A stretch of 64,000 bases of DNA from Sphingomonas yunnanensis (GTDB lineage Bacteria; Pseudomonadota; Alphaproteobacteria; Sphingomonadales; Sphingomonadaceae). Below the pieces are notes generated by a model that was given only the letters and a program-made list of their open reading frames with translations, was not told where the DNA came from and did not search any database. Both the position numbers and the translations under genes were made by a program. Of the stretch, positions 1-7,825 are shown one piece after another (the first letter of the stretch is position 1; each line of letters opens with the position of its first letter). The stretch is taken from NCBI RefSeq assembly GCF_019898765.1, contig NZ_JAIOKB010000001.1, positions 744,001-808,000 on the forward strand, given 5' to 3'.

Positions 1-325
1 GCGCTGCGACCGCTGCCCACAGCAGGCGCTCGTCGCCGCCGCGCACCGCGACGCGTGCCTCGTGCGCACCGCGCCTGGCGGCGTCGGCAGCGCTCGCGGC
101 GACGTCGCCGGCCTTCTCGCGGGCCTCCTCGATCAGGCCGGGCGTGGCGTCGGCGACGTCCTCGGCGATCGACTGGGCGCGACCGAACAGATTCTCGGCT
201 CCGCCGGCAAACTGATCCTTGACGCCGCTGACCTGCCAGTCGCGGCTGTCGACCGTGTCGCCGATCGCCTTCTCCACCTTGCCGCCGACGTAGCGCGCAC
301 CGCCGTGAAGCTCATGCTTGTTCAT
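1..325 (-). CDS. CsbD-like stress protein, 3' end cut by window edge
   Basis: The reading frame on the minus strand begins MNKHELHGGARYVGGKVEKA and continues through a GDTVDSRDWQVSG segment, the pattern of CsbD-like general-stress proteins: a short charged helical N-terminal part with G-K-x-E-K-A-x-G. It then runs into an Ala/Glu-rich helical stretch and reaches base 1 without a stop, so the C-terminus is missing. Two in-frame ATGs exist (331 and 325). The Shine-Dalgarno AAGGAG at 333-338 is only two bases from the first but seven from the second, so 325 is chosen. The family is linked to osmotic and envelope stress; the exact role is unknown. The family call is by motif only. Confidence 0.7.
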   Translation of the reverse strand, partial: MNKHELHGGARYVGGKVEKAIGDTVDSRDWQVSGVKDQFAGGAENLFGRAQSIAEDVADATPGLIEEAREKAGDVAASAADAARRGAHEARVAVRGGDERLLWAAVAA

Positions 326-683
326 CTTCATTCTCCTTTCAGATGCCGGCGCGGGTCGCTGCCAGGCGCCGCGACGGGCGCCGGCGCTCGCCCCAGCGGA
401 CGACCGTCACATGATCGATCCCGCCCGCACGACGCCGATCGCGGGGAAGCGGCTCAACGGCAGTGCGGCGGGCGGGATCGCAGCCGCCGCGGCGATACGC
501 TGCCGCGACCGTGCTGAGCGGGAGAGACCAGGCACGCGACGACGGACATGGCAATGGGGTGACGCTGTTCCGATCGACGACGTGGCGCACGAGCGACCCT
601 CCCCCCCGGACACGACATGCATCCGGTTCGGAAGCTAAACCTATCGCAGATTAGGGCGTTCCTGGTAACTTTGCGCTGGACGA
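326..683. other. Intergenic stretch with no supported gene
   Basis: After the Shine-Dalgarno of the CsbD-like gene at 333-338, about 340 bases hold only GC-driven open frames with Arg/Ala-rich, low-complexity translations in several overlapping frames. None has a ribosome binding site or a recognisable motif. It presumably contains the promoter of the CsbD-like gene, but no clear -35/-10 pair can be named. Confidence 0.5.
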
Positions 684-905
684 CTAGTCCTGTTGTACCA
701 GCCGTTCCCCGTTGGCACGCGCGCGATACAGGTCGGCGAAGCGCTGGTGCAGCACGCGCGCGGAATCGTCGCTCGCGCGAGCGGCACGGACCAGATGCTC
801 CTCAGAGCGGCGCAGGAGATATGCCCGGTCGATCTTCTTGGCCGCCACGCTCGCCTCATCCTTCAGCACGGCCGAAAAGAGCCGGACCACCCACCTAGGT
901 GGCAC
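684..905 (-). CDS. Small hypothetical protein, helical
   Basis: A 73-codon frame with GTG start whose translation contains DRAYLLRRSEEHLVRAARAS followed by a HQRFADLYRARA helix. This composition (R-R-S/A-E-E-H-L, then L-Y-R-A-R-A) resembles short conserved sphingomonad proteins of unknown function and is unlike the Arg/Pro-rich shadow frames nearby. The start is uncertain: no good Shine-Dalgarno precedes 905, and an internal GTG a few codons later is possible. No catalytic motif or membrane segment is visible. I do not recognise a function. Confidence 0.45.
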   Translation of the reverse strand: MPPRWVVRLFSAVLKDEASVAAKKIDRAYLLRRSEEHLVRAARASDDSARVLHQRFADLYRARANGERLVQQD

Positions 906-1043
906 TGAGGGAGACCGAAATGAGCTTGAAGTACCAGCGGCCTAGTAGGCTCGACTGGTAAGCGGTCGGCGCAGTGGCGCGGCGCAAGGATCATAGCGGG
1001 GGTGATGCCCGACGGCGATCGCACGGGCGGCGGGACGAGGGAA

Positions 1044-1119
1044 TGGTGGAGCCGAGGGGGATCGAACCCCTGACCTTCGCAATGCCATTGCGACGCTCTC
1101 CCAGCTGAGCTACGGCCCC
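1044..1119 (-). tRNA. tRNA-Ala (GGC anticodon)
   Basis: The minus strand folds into a cloverleaf: acceptor stem GGGGCCG paired with CGGCTCC (one G-T wobble), D arm GCTCAGCTGGGAGAGC, anticodon stem TCGCA/TGCGA enclosing loop ATGGCAT with anticodon GGC, and T arm with GGTTCGATCC. The CCA end is encoded at 1044-1046. It decodes GCC alanine codons, frequent in this GC-rich genome. Confidence 0.96.
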
Positions 1120-1204
1120 ATTCCGTCCCGGGAGGCAGCCTCCTAGCCGGGGGCTGCTGGCTTGGCAAGCGGCCTGCGCCGCCTGCCTCGCATTTTTTTC
1201 GAAC

Positions 1205-1525
1205 TTAGTTGTTCTCGTCCTCGTCGCTGCTGGTCTCGACGCCGAGATCGTCGTCGCCGCCGAGATCGACCTCGTCGTCGGGCGAGGGCTCCTCGTCCTC
1301 GTTCGTCTCCAGATCCTCGTCGTCACCGGCGAGATCGCGGTCGGGCTCCTGCTTGTCCGGCTTGGCCTGCTCGAACGGCATCGGCTGCTTGGACTTGAGG
1401 ATCGGCTCGGGCTCCCACGCGTGACCGCAGTTGATGCAGGTGACGGGGTCGTCCTTCTCGAGGTCGTAGAAACGCGTCGCGCATTTCGGGCACGTACGCT
1501 TCGTGCCCCATTCCGGCTTGATCAT
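1205..1525 (-). CDS. TIGR02300 family zinc-ribbon-like protein
   Basis: A 106-aa protein beginning MIKPEWGTKRTCPKCATRF. A C-P-K-C pair and a later C-I-N-C-G-H motif form a four-cysteine zinc-ribbon-like knuckle, followed by FYDLEKDDP. The C-terminal half is almost entirely Asp/Glu with few hydrophobics and is likely disordered. This layout matches the alphaproteobacterial conserved family TIGR02300, whose function is not known. The start at 1525 is chosen because the first residues match the family and the frame upstream is Arg/Pro-rich noise. The gene is divergent from aroA, about 100 bases apart, a common alphaproteobacterial arrangement. Confidence 0.85.
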   Translation of the reverse strand: MIKPEWGTKRTCPKCATRFYDLEKDDPVTCINCGHAWEPEPILKSKQPMPFEQAKPDKQEPDRDLAGDDEDLETNEDEEPSPDDEVDLGGDDDLGVETSSDEDENN

Positions 1526-1625
1526 GCCGTGCAAAGCCTTTCGGATGGGTGGATCGACGATGGGTAGCCGTCGAAGTGGGGCGCGCCTTGCCATAGCACA
1601 AGCCGGCTGGCAAGCACCGCCCACG

Positions 1626-2969
1626 ATGGCGCATTCTTTCCACACCTCCCCCGAACCGCGCGTGATCCGCGCGCCTGCGCGGCTCTCCGGCCGTATCCGC
1701 GTGCCCGGCGACAAGTCGATCAGCCACCGCTCGCTGATGCTGTCGGCGCTGGCGGTCGGCGAGAGCCGGATCGAGGGGCTGCTCGAGGGCGAGGACGTGC
1801 TCGCCACCGCCGCGGCGATGCGCGCGATGGGGGCGACGATCACGCGCGGCGACGATGCGGTGTGGCGCGTACACGGCGTCGGTGTCGGCGGACTGCTCCA
1901 GCCCGCGCAGGCGCTCGACATGGGCAATTCGGGCACGTCGACGCGGCTGCTGATGGGGCTGGTAGCGAGCCACGCGATCAGCGCCACCTTCGTGGGCGAT
2001 GCCTCACTGTCGGGGCGACCGATGGGACGCGTGATCACGCCACTCGCGCAGATGGGCGCCGATATCACCGCGGCGCCCGGCGGGCGGCTGCCGCTGACCG
2101 TACGCGGCCTCGTCGCCGCGGTGCCGATCGACTATGAGCTGCCGGTCGCCTCGGCACAGGTGAAGTCGGCGGTGCTGCTCGCCGCGCTCAACACGCCGGG
2201 CATCACGCGCGTGATCGAGCCGGTGCCGACGCGCGACCACAGCGAGCGCATGCTCGCCGGCTTCGGCGCGCGGCTGACGGTCGAGCAGGGTCCGCGCGGC
2301 CGCGTCATCGCACTCGAAGGCGAGGCCGAGCTGCGCCCGCAGTCGATCGTCGTGCCCGGGGACCCCTCGTCCGCGGCCTTCTGGATGGTCGCCGCCTCGG
2401 TGGTGCCGGGCAGCGAGGTGGTGATCGAGAATGTCGGGCTCAATCCCACCCGCGCCGGGCTGGTCACCGCGCTGCGCATGATGGGCGCCGACATCGAGGA
2501 GCTCGACGCGCGCACTGTCGGCGGCGAGCCCGTCGCCGACCTGCGCGTGCGCCACGCAGCGCTGCGCGGGATCGAGGTGCCCCCCGATCTCGCCCCGTCG
2601 ATGATCGACGAGTATCCGGCGCTGTTCGTCGCCGCCGCCTTCGCGTCGGGTGCCACCGTCGCGCGCGGCGCCGAGGAGTTGCGCGTCAAGGAGAGCGACC
2701 GGATCGCCGCGATGCGCGCCGCGCTCGAGGCCAACGGCGTGACGACCGAGGAACACGAGGACGGCCTCACCGTCCACGGCAGCGGCGGCGAGCCGATCGC
2801 CGGGGGCGCTACCGTGGCGACCCAGCTCGACCATCGCATCGCGATGAGCATGACGGTCGCCGCGCTGCACGCGCGGACCGCGATCACGCTCGACGATGCA
2901 AGCCCCGTGGCGACGAGCTATCCCGCCTTCTATCAGCAGCTCGCAGAGCTTTCCGGAGAGACGGTTTGA
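1626..2969 (+). CDS. aroA: 3-phosphoshikimate 1-carboxyvinyltransferase (EPSP synthase)
   Basis: Sixth step of the shikimate pathway: transfers enolpyruvate from PEP to shikimate-3-phosphate. The 447-aa protein shows the family landmarks: GDKSISHR at residues 28-35, LDMGNSGTSTR around 97-107, RPMGRV, SAQVKS, RDHSE, NPTR, RVKESDR and LDHRIAM. The short motifs RDHSE, GDKS, SAQVK and NPTR are those used to define class II enzymes. The residue matching Ala100 of the CP4 enzyme is Gly103 here. The start at 1626 gives MAHSFHTSPEP, the usual N-terminus length; the longer frame upstream is not supported. It overlaps cmk by four bases, so the two are translationally coupled. Confidence 0.97.
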   Translation: MAHSFHTSPEPRVIRAPARLSGRIRVPGDKSISHRSLMLSALAVGESRIEGLLEGEDVLATAAAMRAMGATITRGDDAVWRVHGVGVGGLLQPAQALDMGNSGTSTRLLMGLVASHAISATFVGDASLSGRPMGRVITPLAQMGADITAAPGGRLPLTVRGLVAAVPIDYELPVASAQVKSAVLLAALNTPGITRVIEPVPTRDHSERMLAGFGARLTVEQGPRGRVIALEGEAELRPQSIVVPGDPSSAAFWMVAASVVPGSEVVIENVGLNPTRAGLVTALRMMGADIEELDARTVGGEPVADLRVRHAALRGIEVPPDLAPSMIDEYPALFVAAAFASGATVARGAEELRVKESDRIAAMRAALEANGVTTEEHEDGLTVHGSGGEPIAGGATVATQLDHRIAMSMTVAALHARTAITLDDASPVATSYPAFYQQLAELSGETV

Positions 2970-3613
2970 TCATCGCGGTGGACGGTCCCGCGGCCTCGGG
3001 CAAGGGCACGATCGCGCGCGCGCTGGCGCGCCACTATCACCTTCCCCATCTCGACACCGGGCTGCTGTACCGCGCGGTGGCGCTGACCGCGATCCGGCTC
3101 GAGCTGGATCCCGCGATCGAGGCCGACGCGGTCGCCGCCTGCGGCTTCGACGAGACATTGCTCGCCGACCCGGCGCTGCGCGACGACTCGACCGGCCAGA
3201 TCGCCTCGATCGCCTCGGCGCATCCGCTGGTGCGCGCGGCGCTGCTGCAGCGGCAGAAGAGGTTCGCGCACCAGCCCGGCGGCGCGGTGCTCGACGGGCG
3301 CGACATCGGCACGGTGATCGCCCCCGACGCCGAAGCGAAGCTCTTCATCCGCGCCACGCCGACGATCCGAGCGCAGCGCCGCCATGCCGAGCTGCGCGGG
3401 CGCGGCGACGACACCAGTTACGATCAGGTGCTCGCCGATATCCGCTCGCGCGACGATCGCGACAGCGCGCGCGCGACGGCCCCGCTGGTGCCCGCGATCG
3501 ACGCGGCGCAACTCGACACCAGCTTCCTCTCGGTCGAGGCGGCGGTCGCCAAGGCGATCGCGCTGGTGGAGGCGCGGCTGGCGCGGGCCGCCGCGGTCGC
3601 ACCGCCTGTATGA
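2966..3613 (+). CDS. cmk: Cytidylate kinase
   Basis: Phosphorylates CMP and dCMP with ATP in pyrimidine salvage. The 215-aa protein opens with the P-loop VDGPAASGKGTIARALA, then LDTGLLYRAVAL, LDGRDIGTVIAPDA, and RSRDDRDSAR in the lid region, all typical. The start is a TTG at 2966 overlapping the aroA stop (TTGA), which places the P-loop right at the N-terminus as expected. In many alphaproteobacteria rpsA follows cmk; here the next 450 bases hold a repeat and a convergent microprotein gene instead. Confidence 0.95.
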   Translation: MIIAVDGPAASGKGTIARALARHYHLPHLDTGLLYRAVALTAIRLELDPAIEADAVAACGFDETLLADPALRDDSTGQIASIASAHPLVRAALLQRQKRFAHQPGGAVLDGRDIGTVIAPDAEAKLFIRATPTIRAQRRHAELRGRGDDTSYDQVLADIRSRDDRDSARATAPLVPAIDAAQLDTSFLSVEAAVAKAIALVEARLARAAAVAPPV

Positions 3614-3680
3614 GAGTCACGCTCCGGCACAGGCGCTTCGTTAGGCATCTACCCGCCCATCCTCGCTATCCCGAGAGACA

Positions 3681-3775
3681 ATCCTGAGCTGGTCGCAGGA
3701 CCCACCGTGCCGATGACCCGGCAGGTGCGGCGCTCGCGGGACGGTGGATCCTGGAACGAGTTCAGGATGACGGCA
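3681..3775. repeat. Imperfect inverted repeat, REP-like
   Basis: The left arm atcctgagctggtcgcagga (3681-3700) is mirrored by an imperfect arm at 3749-3768 containing tcctggaacgagttcagga. The pair resembles the dispersed palindromic elements seen between convergent or unrelated genes in sphingomonads. It lies downstream of cmk and could act as a transcript 3' end. Confidence 0.55.
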
Positions 3776-3862
3776 GTGTAGGCCGAGGCAGCGCGAGTGC
3801 TGAAGCGAGCGGGCGAGAGCGCGCGCCACGCCGCGCCGCGAGGCGGCGTTCGCGCCCCGCGC

Positions 3863-4036
3863 CTAGGCGATCAGCGTATAGAAGCAGGTGAAGAAGGCCG
3901 AGAAGCTCAGCATGAACAGCTTCGCGTCCTCATACGTGCGCGACCGCGACGCAGCGACGAGCCGCGGGGGCGGCGGCAGCGACCGACGGAAAGGGTGGCG
4001 GGCACCTTCATTGGTGAGGACGAGTCTGCGATCCAT
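3863..4036 (-). CDS. 57-aa putative membrane microprotein
   Basis: An intact 58-codon frame from ATG at 4036 to TAG at 3863. The N-terminal 36 residues are basic and proline-rich (RRSLPPPPR), then YEDAKLFMLSF leads into a hydrophobic, aromatic C-terminal helix SFSAFFTCFYTLIA, long enough to insert in a membrane. The reverse reading shows no such pattern, and the abrupt split into a basic cytoplasmic part and an aromatic tail argues for a real gene. No strong Shine-Dalgarno is visible. Function unknown; conservation in other sphingomonads would confirm it. Confidence 0.5.
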   Translation of the reverse strand: MDRRLVLTNEGARHPFRRSLPPPPRLVAASRSRTYEDAKLFMLSFSAFFTCFYTLIA

Positions 4037-4131
4037 GACTATGCTTTAACGCGATATTTACTTTTGAGGCCATGTTCCCCGTGCCGCGCGGGCTTCCCGC
4101 CGCGGGACAGCAGCGACAGGAGACACGAACG

Positions 4132-4671
4132 ATGCCGCTCTATGCCTTCAAGGGACAGCAGCCGACGCTCGCCGCGCGGGCCTGGGTCGCGCCCAGCGCC
4201 GACGTGATCGGCGCGGTGCGACTGGGCGAAGACGTCGGGGTGTGGTTCGGCGCGACGATCCGCGGCGACAACACGGAGATCGCGATCGGCCCGCGCAGCA
4301 ACGTGCAGGAGGGCTGCACGCTCCACTCCGATCCCGGCGTGCCGCTGACGATCGGTGCCGACTGCACGATCGGCCATCGCGCGATCCTGCACGGCTGCAC
4401 GCTCGGCGAGCGCGTGCTGATCGGCATGGGCGCGATCGTGCTCAACCGCGCCGTGATCGGCGACGACTGCCTCGTCGGCGCGGGCGCGCTGGTGACCGAG
4501 GGCAAGGTCTTCCCGCCGCGGAGCCTGATCATCGGCAGCCCCGCGCGCGCGGTGCGCGAGCTCGACGACGCCGCGGTGGCGGCACTGCGCCTCTCCGCGG
4601 CGCATTACGTCGAGAACGCGCACACTGCCGCGGCGACGCTGGAGCGGATCGGCGCGCCGTCGATCGATTGA
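4132..4671 (+). CDS. Gamma carbonic anhydrase-like hexapeptide-repeat protein
   Basis: A 179-aa left-handed beta-helix protein with many I/V-G-x-x-x hexapeptides: GDNTEIAIGPRSNVQEGC, HSDPGVPLTIG, IGHRAILHGC, LIGMGAIVLNRAVIG and LVGAGALVTEG. The histidines in LHSD, GHRA and LHG match the three zinc ligands of the YrdA/PaaY/CaiE branch of gamma carbonic anhydrases. Activity in this branch is variable, so carbonic anhydrase function is inferred. The start at 4132 is preceded by AGGAGA at 4118-4123 with an 8-base spacer. The nitronate monooxygenase follows 49 bases downstream on the same strand. Confidence 0.85.
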   Translation: MPLYAFKGQQPTLAARAWVAPSADVIGAVRLGEDVGVWFGATIRGDNTEIAIGPRSNVQEGCTLHSDPGVPLTIGADCTIGHRAILHGCTLGERVLIGMGAIVLNRAVIGDDCLVGAGALVTEGKVFPPRSLIIGSPARAVRELDDAAVAALRLSAAHYVENAHTAAATLERIGAPSID

Positions 4672-4720
4672 CGTGGCGTCAGCCTTGCCAGCGCCGGGGC
4701 GCCTCCACATAAGCCCGATC

Positions 4721-5692
4721 ATGTCGATCCCGCCGCTCCTGTCCCGCCTCCGGCTGCCGATCATCGGCTCGCCGATGTTCATTATATCGGGGCCGGAGCT
4801 GGTCATCGCGCAGTGCAAGGCGGGGATCGTCGGGTCCTTCCCCGCGCTCAACGCGCGTCCCGAGTCGCTGCTCGACGAGTGGCTTCACCAGGTCACCGAG
4901 GAGCTGGCGGCGCATAATCGCGCGCATCCCGACCGGCCGGCGGGGCCGTTCGCGGTCAACCAGATCGTCCATCGCTCGAACGACCGGCTCGAGCGCGACC
5001 TAGAAATGTGCGCCAAGTGGCAGGTGCCGATCACGATCACCTCGCTCGGCGCGCGCGAGGACCTCAACCGCGCGGTCCATGCCTGGGGCGGCATCACGCT
5101 GCACGACGTGATCGACGACCGCTACGCGCGCAAGGCGATCGAGAAAGGCGCGGACGGGCTGATCGCGGTCGCCGCTGGCGCGGGCGGTCACGCGGGAACG
5201 CTCTCGCCCTTCGCGCTGGTGCAGGAGATCCGCGCCTGGTTCGACGGTCCGCTGGCGCTGTCGGGCGCGATCGCGACCGGCGACGCGGTGCTGGCGGCGC
5301 AGGCGATGGGCGCGGACCTCGCTTATATCGGCTCGGCCTTCATCGCCACCGAGGAGGCGCGCGCCGACGCGCGCTACAAGCAGGGCATCGTAGCCGGCGC
5401 CGCGGCCGACATCGTCTACACCGACCTGTTCACGGGAGTGCACGGCAATTACCTGCGCGGCTCGATCACCGCGGCCGGGCTCGACCCCGACGACCTGCCG
5501 AGGGGCGACTATCGCACGATGGACTTCGGGTCGGCCGCGGGTAACGAGGGTGGTGCCAAGGCCAAGGCGTGGCGCGACATCTGGGGCTCGGGCCAGGGTA
5601 TCGGCGCGGTCGACCGGGTCGAGCCGGTGGCGGAGCGGGTCGAGCGGATCGCGCGCGAATATGACGCGGCGCGGGCGCGGATCGGGGTGTGA
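4721..5692 (+). CDS. Nitronate monooxygenase family flavoprotein
   Basis: A 323-aa FMN-dependent TIM-barrel protein of the 2-nitropropane dioxygenase/nitronate monooxygenase family, which oxidises alkyl nitronates such as propionate-3-nitronate. Visible marks are LPIIGSPMFIISGPEL at the N-terminus, AVNQIVHRSNDRLERDL, the flavin phosphate-binding GADGLIAVAAGAGGHAGTLS and GADLAYIGSAFIATEEA. The start at 4721 puts the barrel at residue 2; an upstream in-frame ATG only adds a Pro-rich tail. It may share a transcript with the gamma carbonic anhydrase gene. The physiological substrate cannot be told from the sequence. Confidence 0.88.
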   Translation: MSIPPLLSRLRLPIIGSPMFIISGPELVIAQCKAGIVGSFPALNARPESLLDEWLHQVTEELAAHNRAHPDRPAGPFAVNQIVHRSNDRLERDLEMCAKWQVPITITSLGAREDLNRAVHAWGGITLHDVIDDRYARKAIEKGADGLIAVAAGAGGHAGTLSPFALVQEIRAWFDGPLALSGAIATGDAVLAAQAMGADLAYIGSAFIATEEARADARYKQGIVAGAAADIVYTDLFTGVHGNYLRGSITAAGLDPDDLPRGDYRTMDFGSAAGNEGGAKAKAWRDIWGSGQGIGAVDRVEPVAERVERIAREYDAARARIGV

Positions 5693-5824
5693 TCGACGCG
5701 AGAAGGTGGCGGAGCCACGCGCCTGCTGTGAAGCGCGGACACCCCCTTCCTCCGTCATTCACGCGACGGCGGGACTCCAGACGCGCAGGTCGTCGATGGA
5801 GCCGCATCGTCAACGCGTGTGGAT

Positions 5825-5840
5825 CCCCGCCTCTGCGGGG
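5825..5840. repeat. Short GC palindrome (REP-like)
   Basis: CCCCGC-CTCT-GCGGGG inside gtggatccccgcctctgcgg, the usual form of a dispersed sphingomonad palindrome. It lies in the 296-base gap between the nitronate monooxygenase and antiporter genes. No T-tract follows, so it is not a clear intrinsic terminator. The rest of the gap shows nothing else. Confidence 0.6.
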
Positions 5841-5988
5841 ACGACGTAGGGCCGGGATGAAGCGTCCCGCCCGTTCACAGGCGTCATCGGACGCTTGATC
5901 AGGGCTCGCGAACCAATGATGACGCGCCCCGAACGACTTTTTCTCCCCTCGCCGCGCGACAAGCGCGACCGATCCCGCCTACAACCCC

Positions 5989-7770
5989 ATGATGGCAATC
6001 GGACTTCAGAATGAAGGCTTCAGCGACGCGCTCGTGATCCTCGGCGCGGCGGGGCTCGTCATCCCGGCGTTCGCTCGCTTCCGCATCAGCCCCGTGATCG
6101 GGTTCATCCTCGTCGGCCTGCTCGTCGGCCCCGCCGGGCTCGGCGCGCTCGTGCCGCGCGCGACCTGGCTCTATTATGTCACCATCTCCGACCCCGACGC
6201 GATCGAGCCCTTCGCCGAGTTCGGCATCGTGCTGCTGCTCTTCTCGATCGGGCTCGAGCTCTCCTTCCGACGCCTCTGGGCGATGCGCCAGCTCGTCTTC
6301 GGCACGGGGTCGATGCAGCTTCTCGGCTCGTCGCTGCTGATCGGGGTGACGCTTCACTATCTGGGCCAGGACTGGAGCGGCTCGGCGGGGCTCGGGCTGG
6401 CACTCGCGCTGTCGAGCACCGCGCTGGTGCTGCCACTGGTCGGCACCTCGAGCCCGGTCGGGCGCGGCGCCTTCGCCATCCTGCTGTTCCAGGACCTGGC
6501 GCTGGTGCCGATCATCTTCGCGCTCGGCGCGATGGCGCCGACCGCGGGGGCGGCCGGCTGGGTCGGCATCGCGGGCGTGGCGCTGCGCGGCGCGCTCACC
6601 GTGGTGGCGATGTATGTCGGGGGCCGGCTGGTGCTGCCGCGGCTGTTCGCGCAGGCGGCGCGCACCAAGAGCCCCGAGCTGTTCCTCGCCGCCTCGCTGC
6701 TGGTGGTGATCGTCGCCAGCGTCGCCACCACCGCGGCGGGGCTGTCGCCGATCGTCGGCGCGCTGCTCGCCGGGCTGCTGATCGCGGAGACCGAATACCA
6801 CAGCGAGGTCGAGGTGATGACCGCGCCGTTCAAGGGGCTCGCCCTGGGCGTGTTCCTGATCACGGTGGGGATGAGCCTCGATCTCAAGCTGATCCTGGCC
6901 AATTGGGCATCGCTGCTCGCCGCGGTGGTCGGGGTGGTGGCCGCCAAGTCGGTGGTGACCTATCTGCTGCTCCGCGTCGCCAACGCGCGCCGCGGGATCG
7001 CGGCCGAGACGGGCCTGCTGATGGGCAGCCCGTCCGAGACGACGCTGATCGTGCTCGCCACCGCGGCGCAGGCACAACTGATCCTCGGCTCCACCGCGGC
7101 CTTCTGGCAGACGGTCACCGCGATCGGGCTGACGATCACGCCGCTCCTCGCCAAGCTGGGCCGCACCGTGTCGCGCCGCATCGAGCGACGCGATCCGCTG
7201 CCCGAGGTGGTGTCGGCCGAGCAGGGCACGCGCGCGGTGGTGTTCGGCTTCGGTCGCGTCGGCCAGCTCGTCGCCGACATGCTGGCGCGCCACCAGCAGG
7301 CCTATGTCGCGGTCGAGGCCGACATCGACTCAGTCGCGGAGGCGCGCGCCGCCGGTTACCCGGTGGTGTTCGGCGACGTGTCGCGCGCCGAGCTGCTCGA
7401 CCGGCTCGACCTCGCCAACGCACGCGCGCTGATCCTGACGATGGACGATCCCGTGCTCACCGTCCGCCTCGCGCGCCGGCTGCGCGAGAGCTACCCCGCG
7501 CTGCCGATCATCGCGCGCGCGCGCGACACGGTCCACGCCGCCGAGCTGTACAAGGCCGGCGTCACCGACGCGGTGCCCGAGACGCTGGAGAGCTCGCTCC
7601 AACTGTCGGAGGCGGTGCTGGTCGACCTCGGAGTCGCCATGGGCCCGGTGATCGCCTCGATCCATGACAAGCGCGACGAGCTGCGTCAGACGATCCGCCG
7701 GGTCGCGATGCTCGACCGCGAGCCGCGCATCCGTCGGCTGCGGCGCAGCGACGAGATCGATCCGGCCTGA
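5989..7770 (+). CDS. CPA2-type K+/H+ antiporter with RCK domain (KefB/KefC-like)
   Basis: A 593-aa protein with two parts. Residues 1 to about 390 form 12-13 hydrophobic segments of the Na+/H+ exchanger fold, including PVIGFILVGLLVGPAGLG, FGIVLLLFSIGLELSF and LALSSTALVLPL. Residues from about 405 form a TrkA-N (RCK) Rossmann domain with VVFGFGRVGQLVADML and an acidic residue at the end of strand 2 (VEAD), suggesting NAD(H) binding. Such proteins exchange K+ for H+ at the inner membrane in response to electrophiles or pH. No ancillary KefF/KefG gene is adjacent. Two consecutive ATGs (5989, 5992) are equally possible starts. Confidence 0.92.
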   Translation: MMAIGLQNEGFSDALVILGAAGLVIPAFARFRISPVIGFILVGLLVGPAGLGALVPRATWLYYVTISDPDAIEPFAEFGIVLLLFSIGLELSFRRLWAMRQLVFGTGSMQLLGSSLLIGVTLHYLGQDWSGSAGLGLALALSSTALVLPLVGTSSPVGRGAFAILLFQDLALVPIIFALGAMAPTAGAAGWVGIAGVALRGALTVVAMYVGGRLVLPRLFAQAARTKSPELFLAASLLVVIVASVATTAAGLSPIVGALLAGLLIAETEYHSEVEVMTAPFKGLALGVFLITVGMSLDLKLILANWASLLAAVVGVVAAKSVVTYLLLRVANARRGIAAETGLLMGSPSETTLIVLATAAQAQLILGSTAAFWQTVTAIGLTITPLLAKLGRTVSRRIERRDPLPEVVSAEQGTRAVVFGFGRVGQLVADMLARHQQAYVAVEADIDSVAEARAAGYPVVFGDVSRAELLDRLDLANARALILTMDDPVLTVRLARRLRESYPALPIIARARDTVHAAELYKAGVTDAVPETLESSLQLSEAVLVDLGVAMGPVIASIHDKRDELRQTIRRVAMLDREPRIRRLRRSDEIDPA

Positions 7771-7825
7771 CCCGCGATGACGATCAGCCGCGATTTCGCC
7801 GCAGAAACGGGCTAGCGGGCGCGCG

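Noticed and set aside
1626..2969. Calling the EPSP synthase glyphosate-tolerant because of its class II motifs.
   Set aside because: The residue equal to CP4 Ala100 is Gly, the form found in sensitive enzymes.
5899..7293. 464-codon minus-strand frame opposite the K+/H+ antiporter.
   Set aside because: Composition is Arg/His/Gln-rich and repetitive, the antisense of membrane-helix codons. The antiporter frame is convincing.
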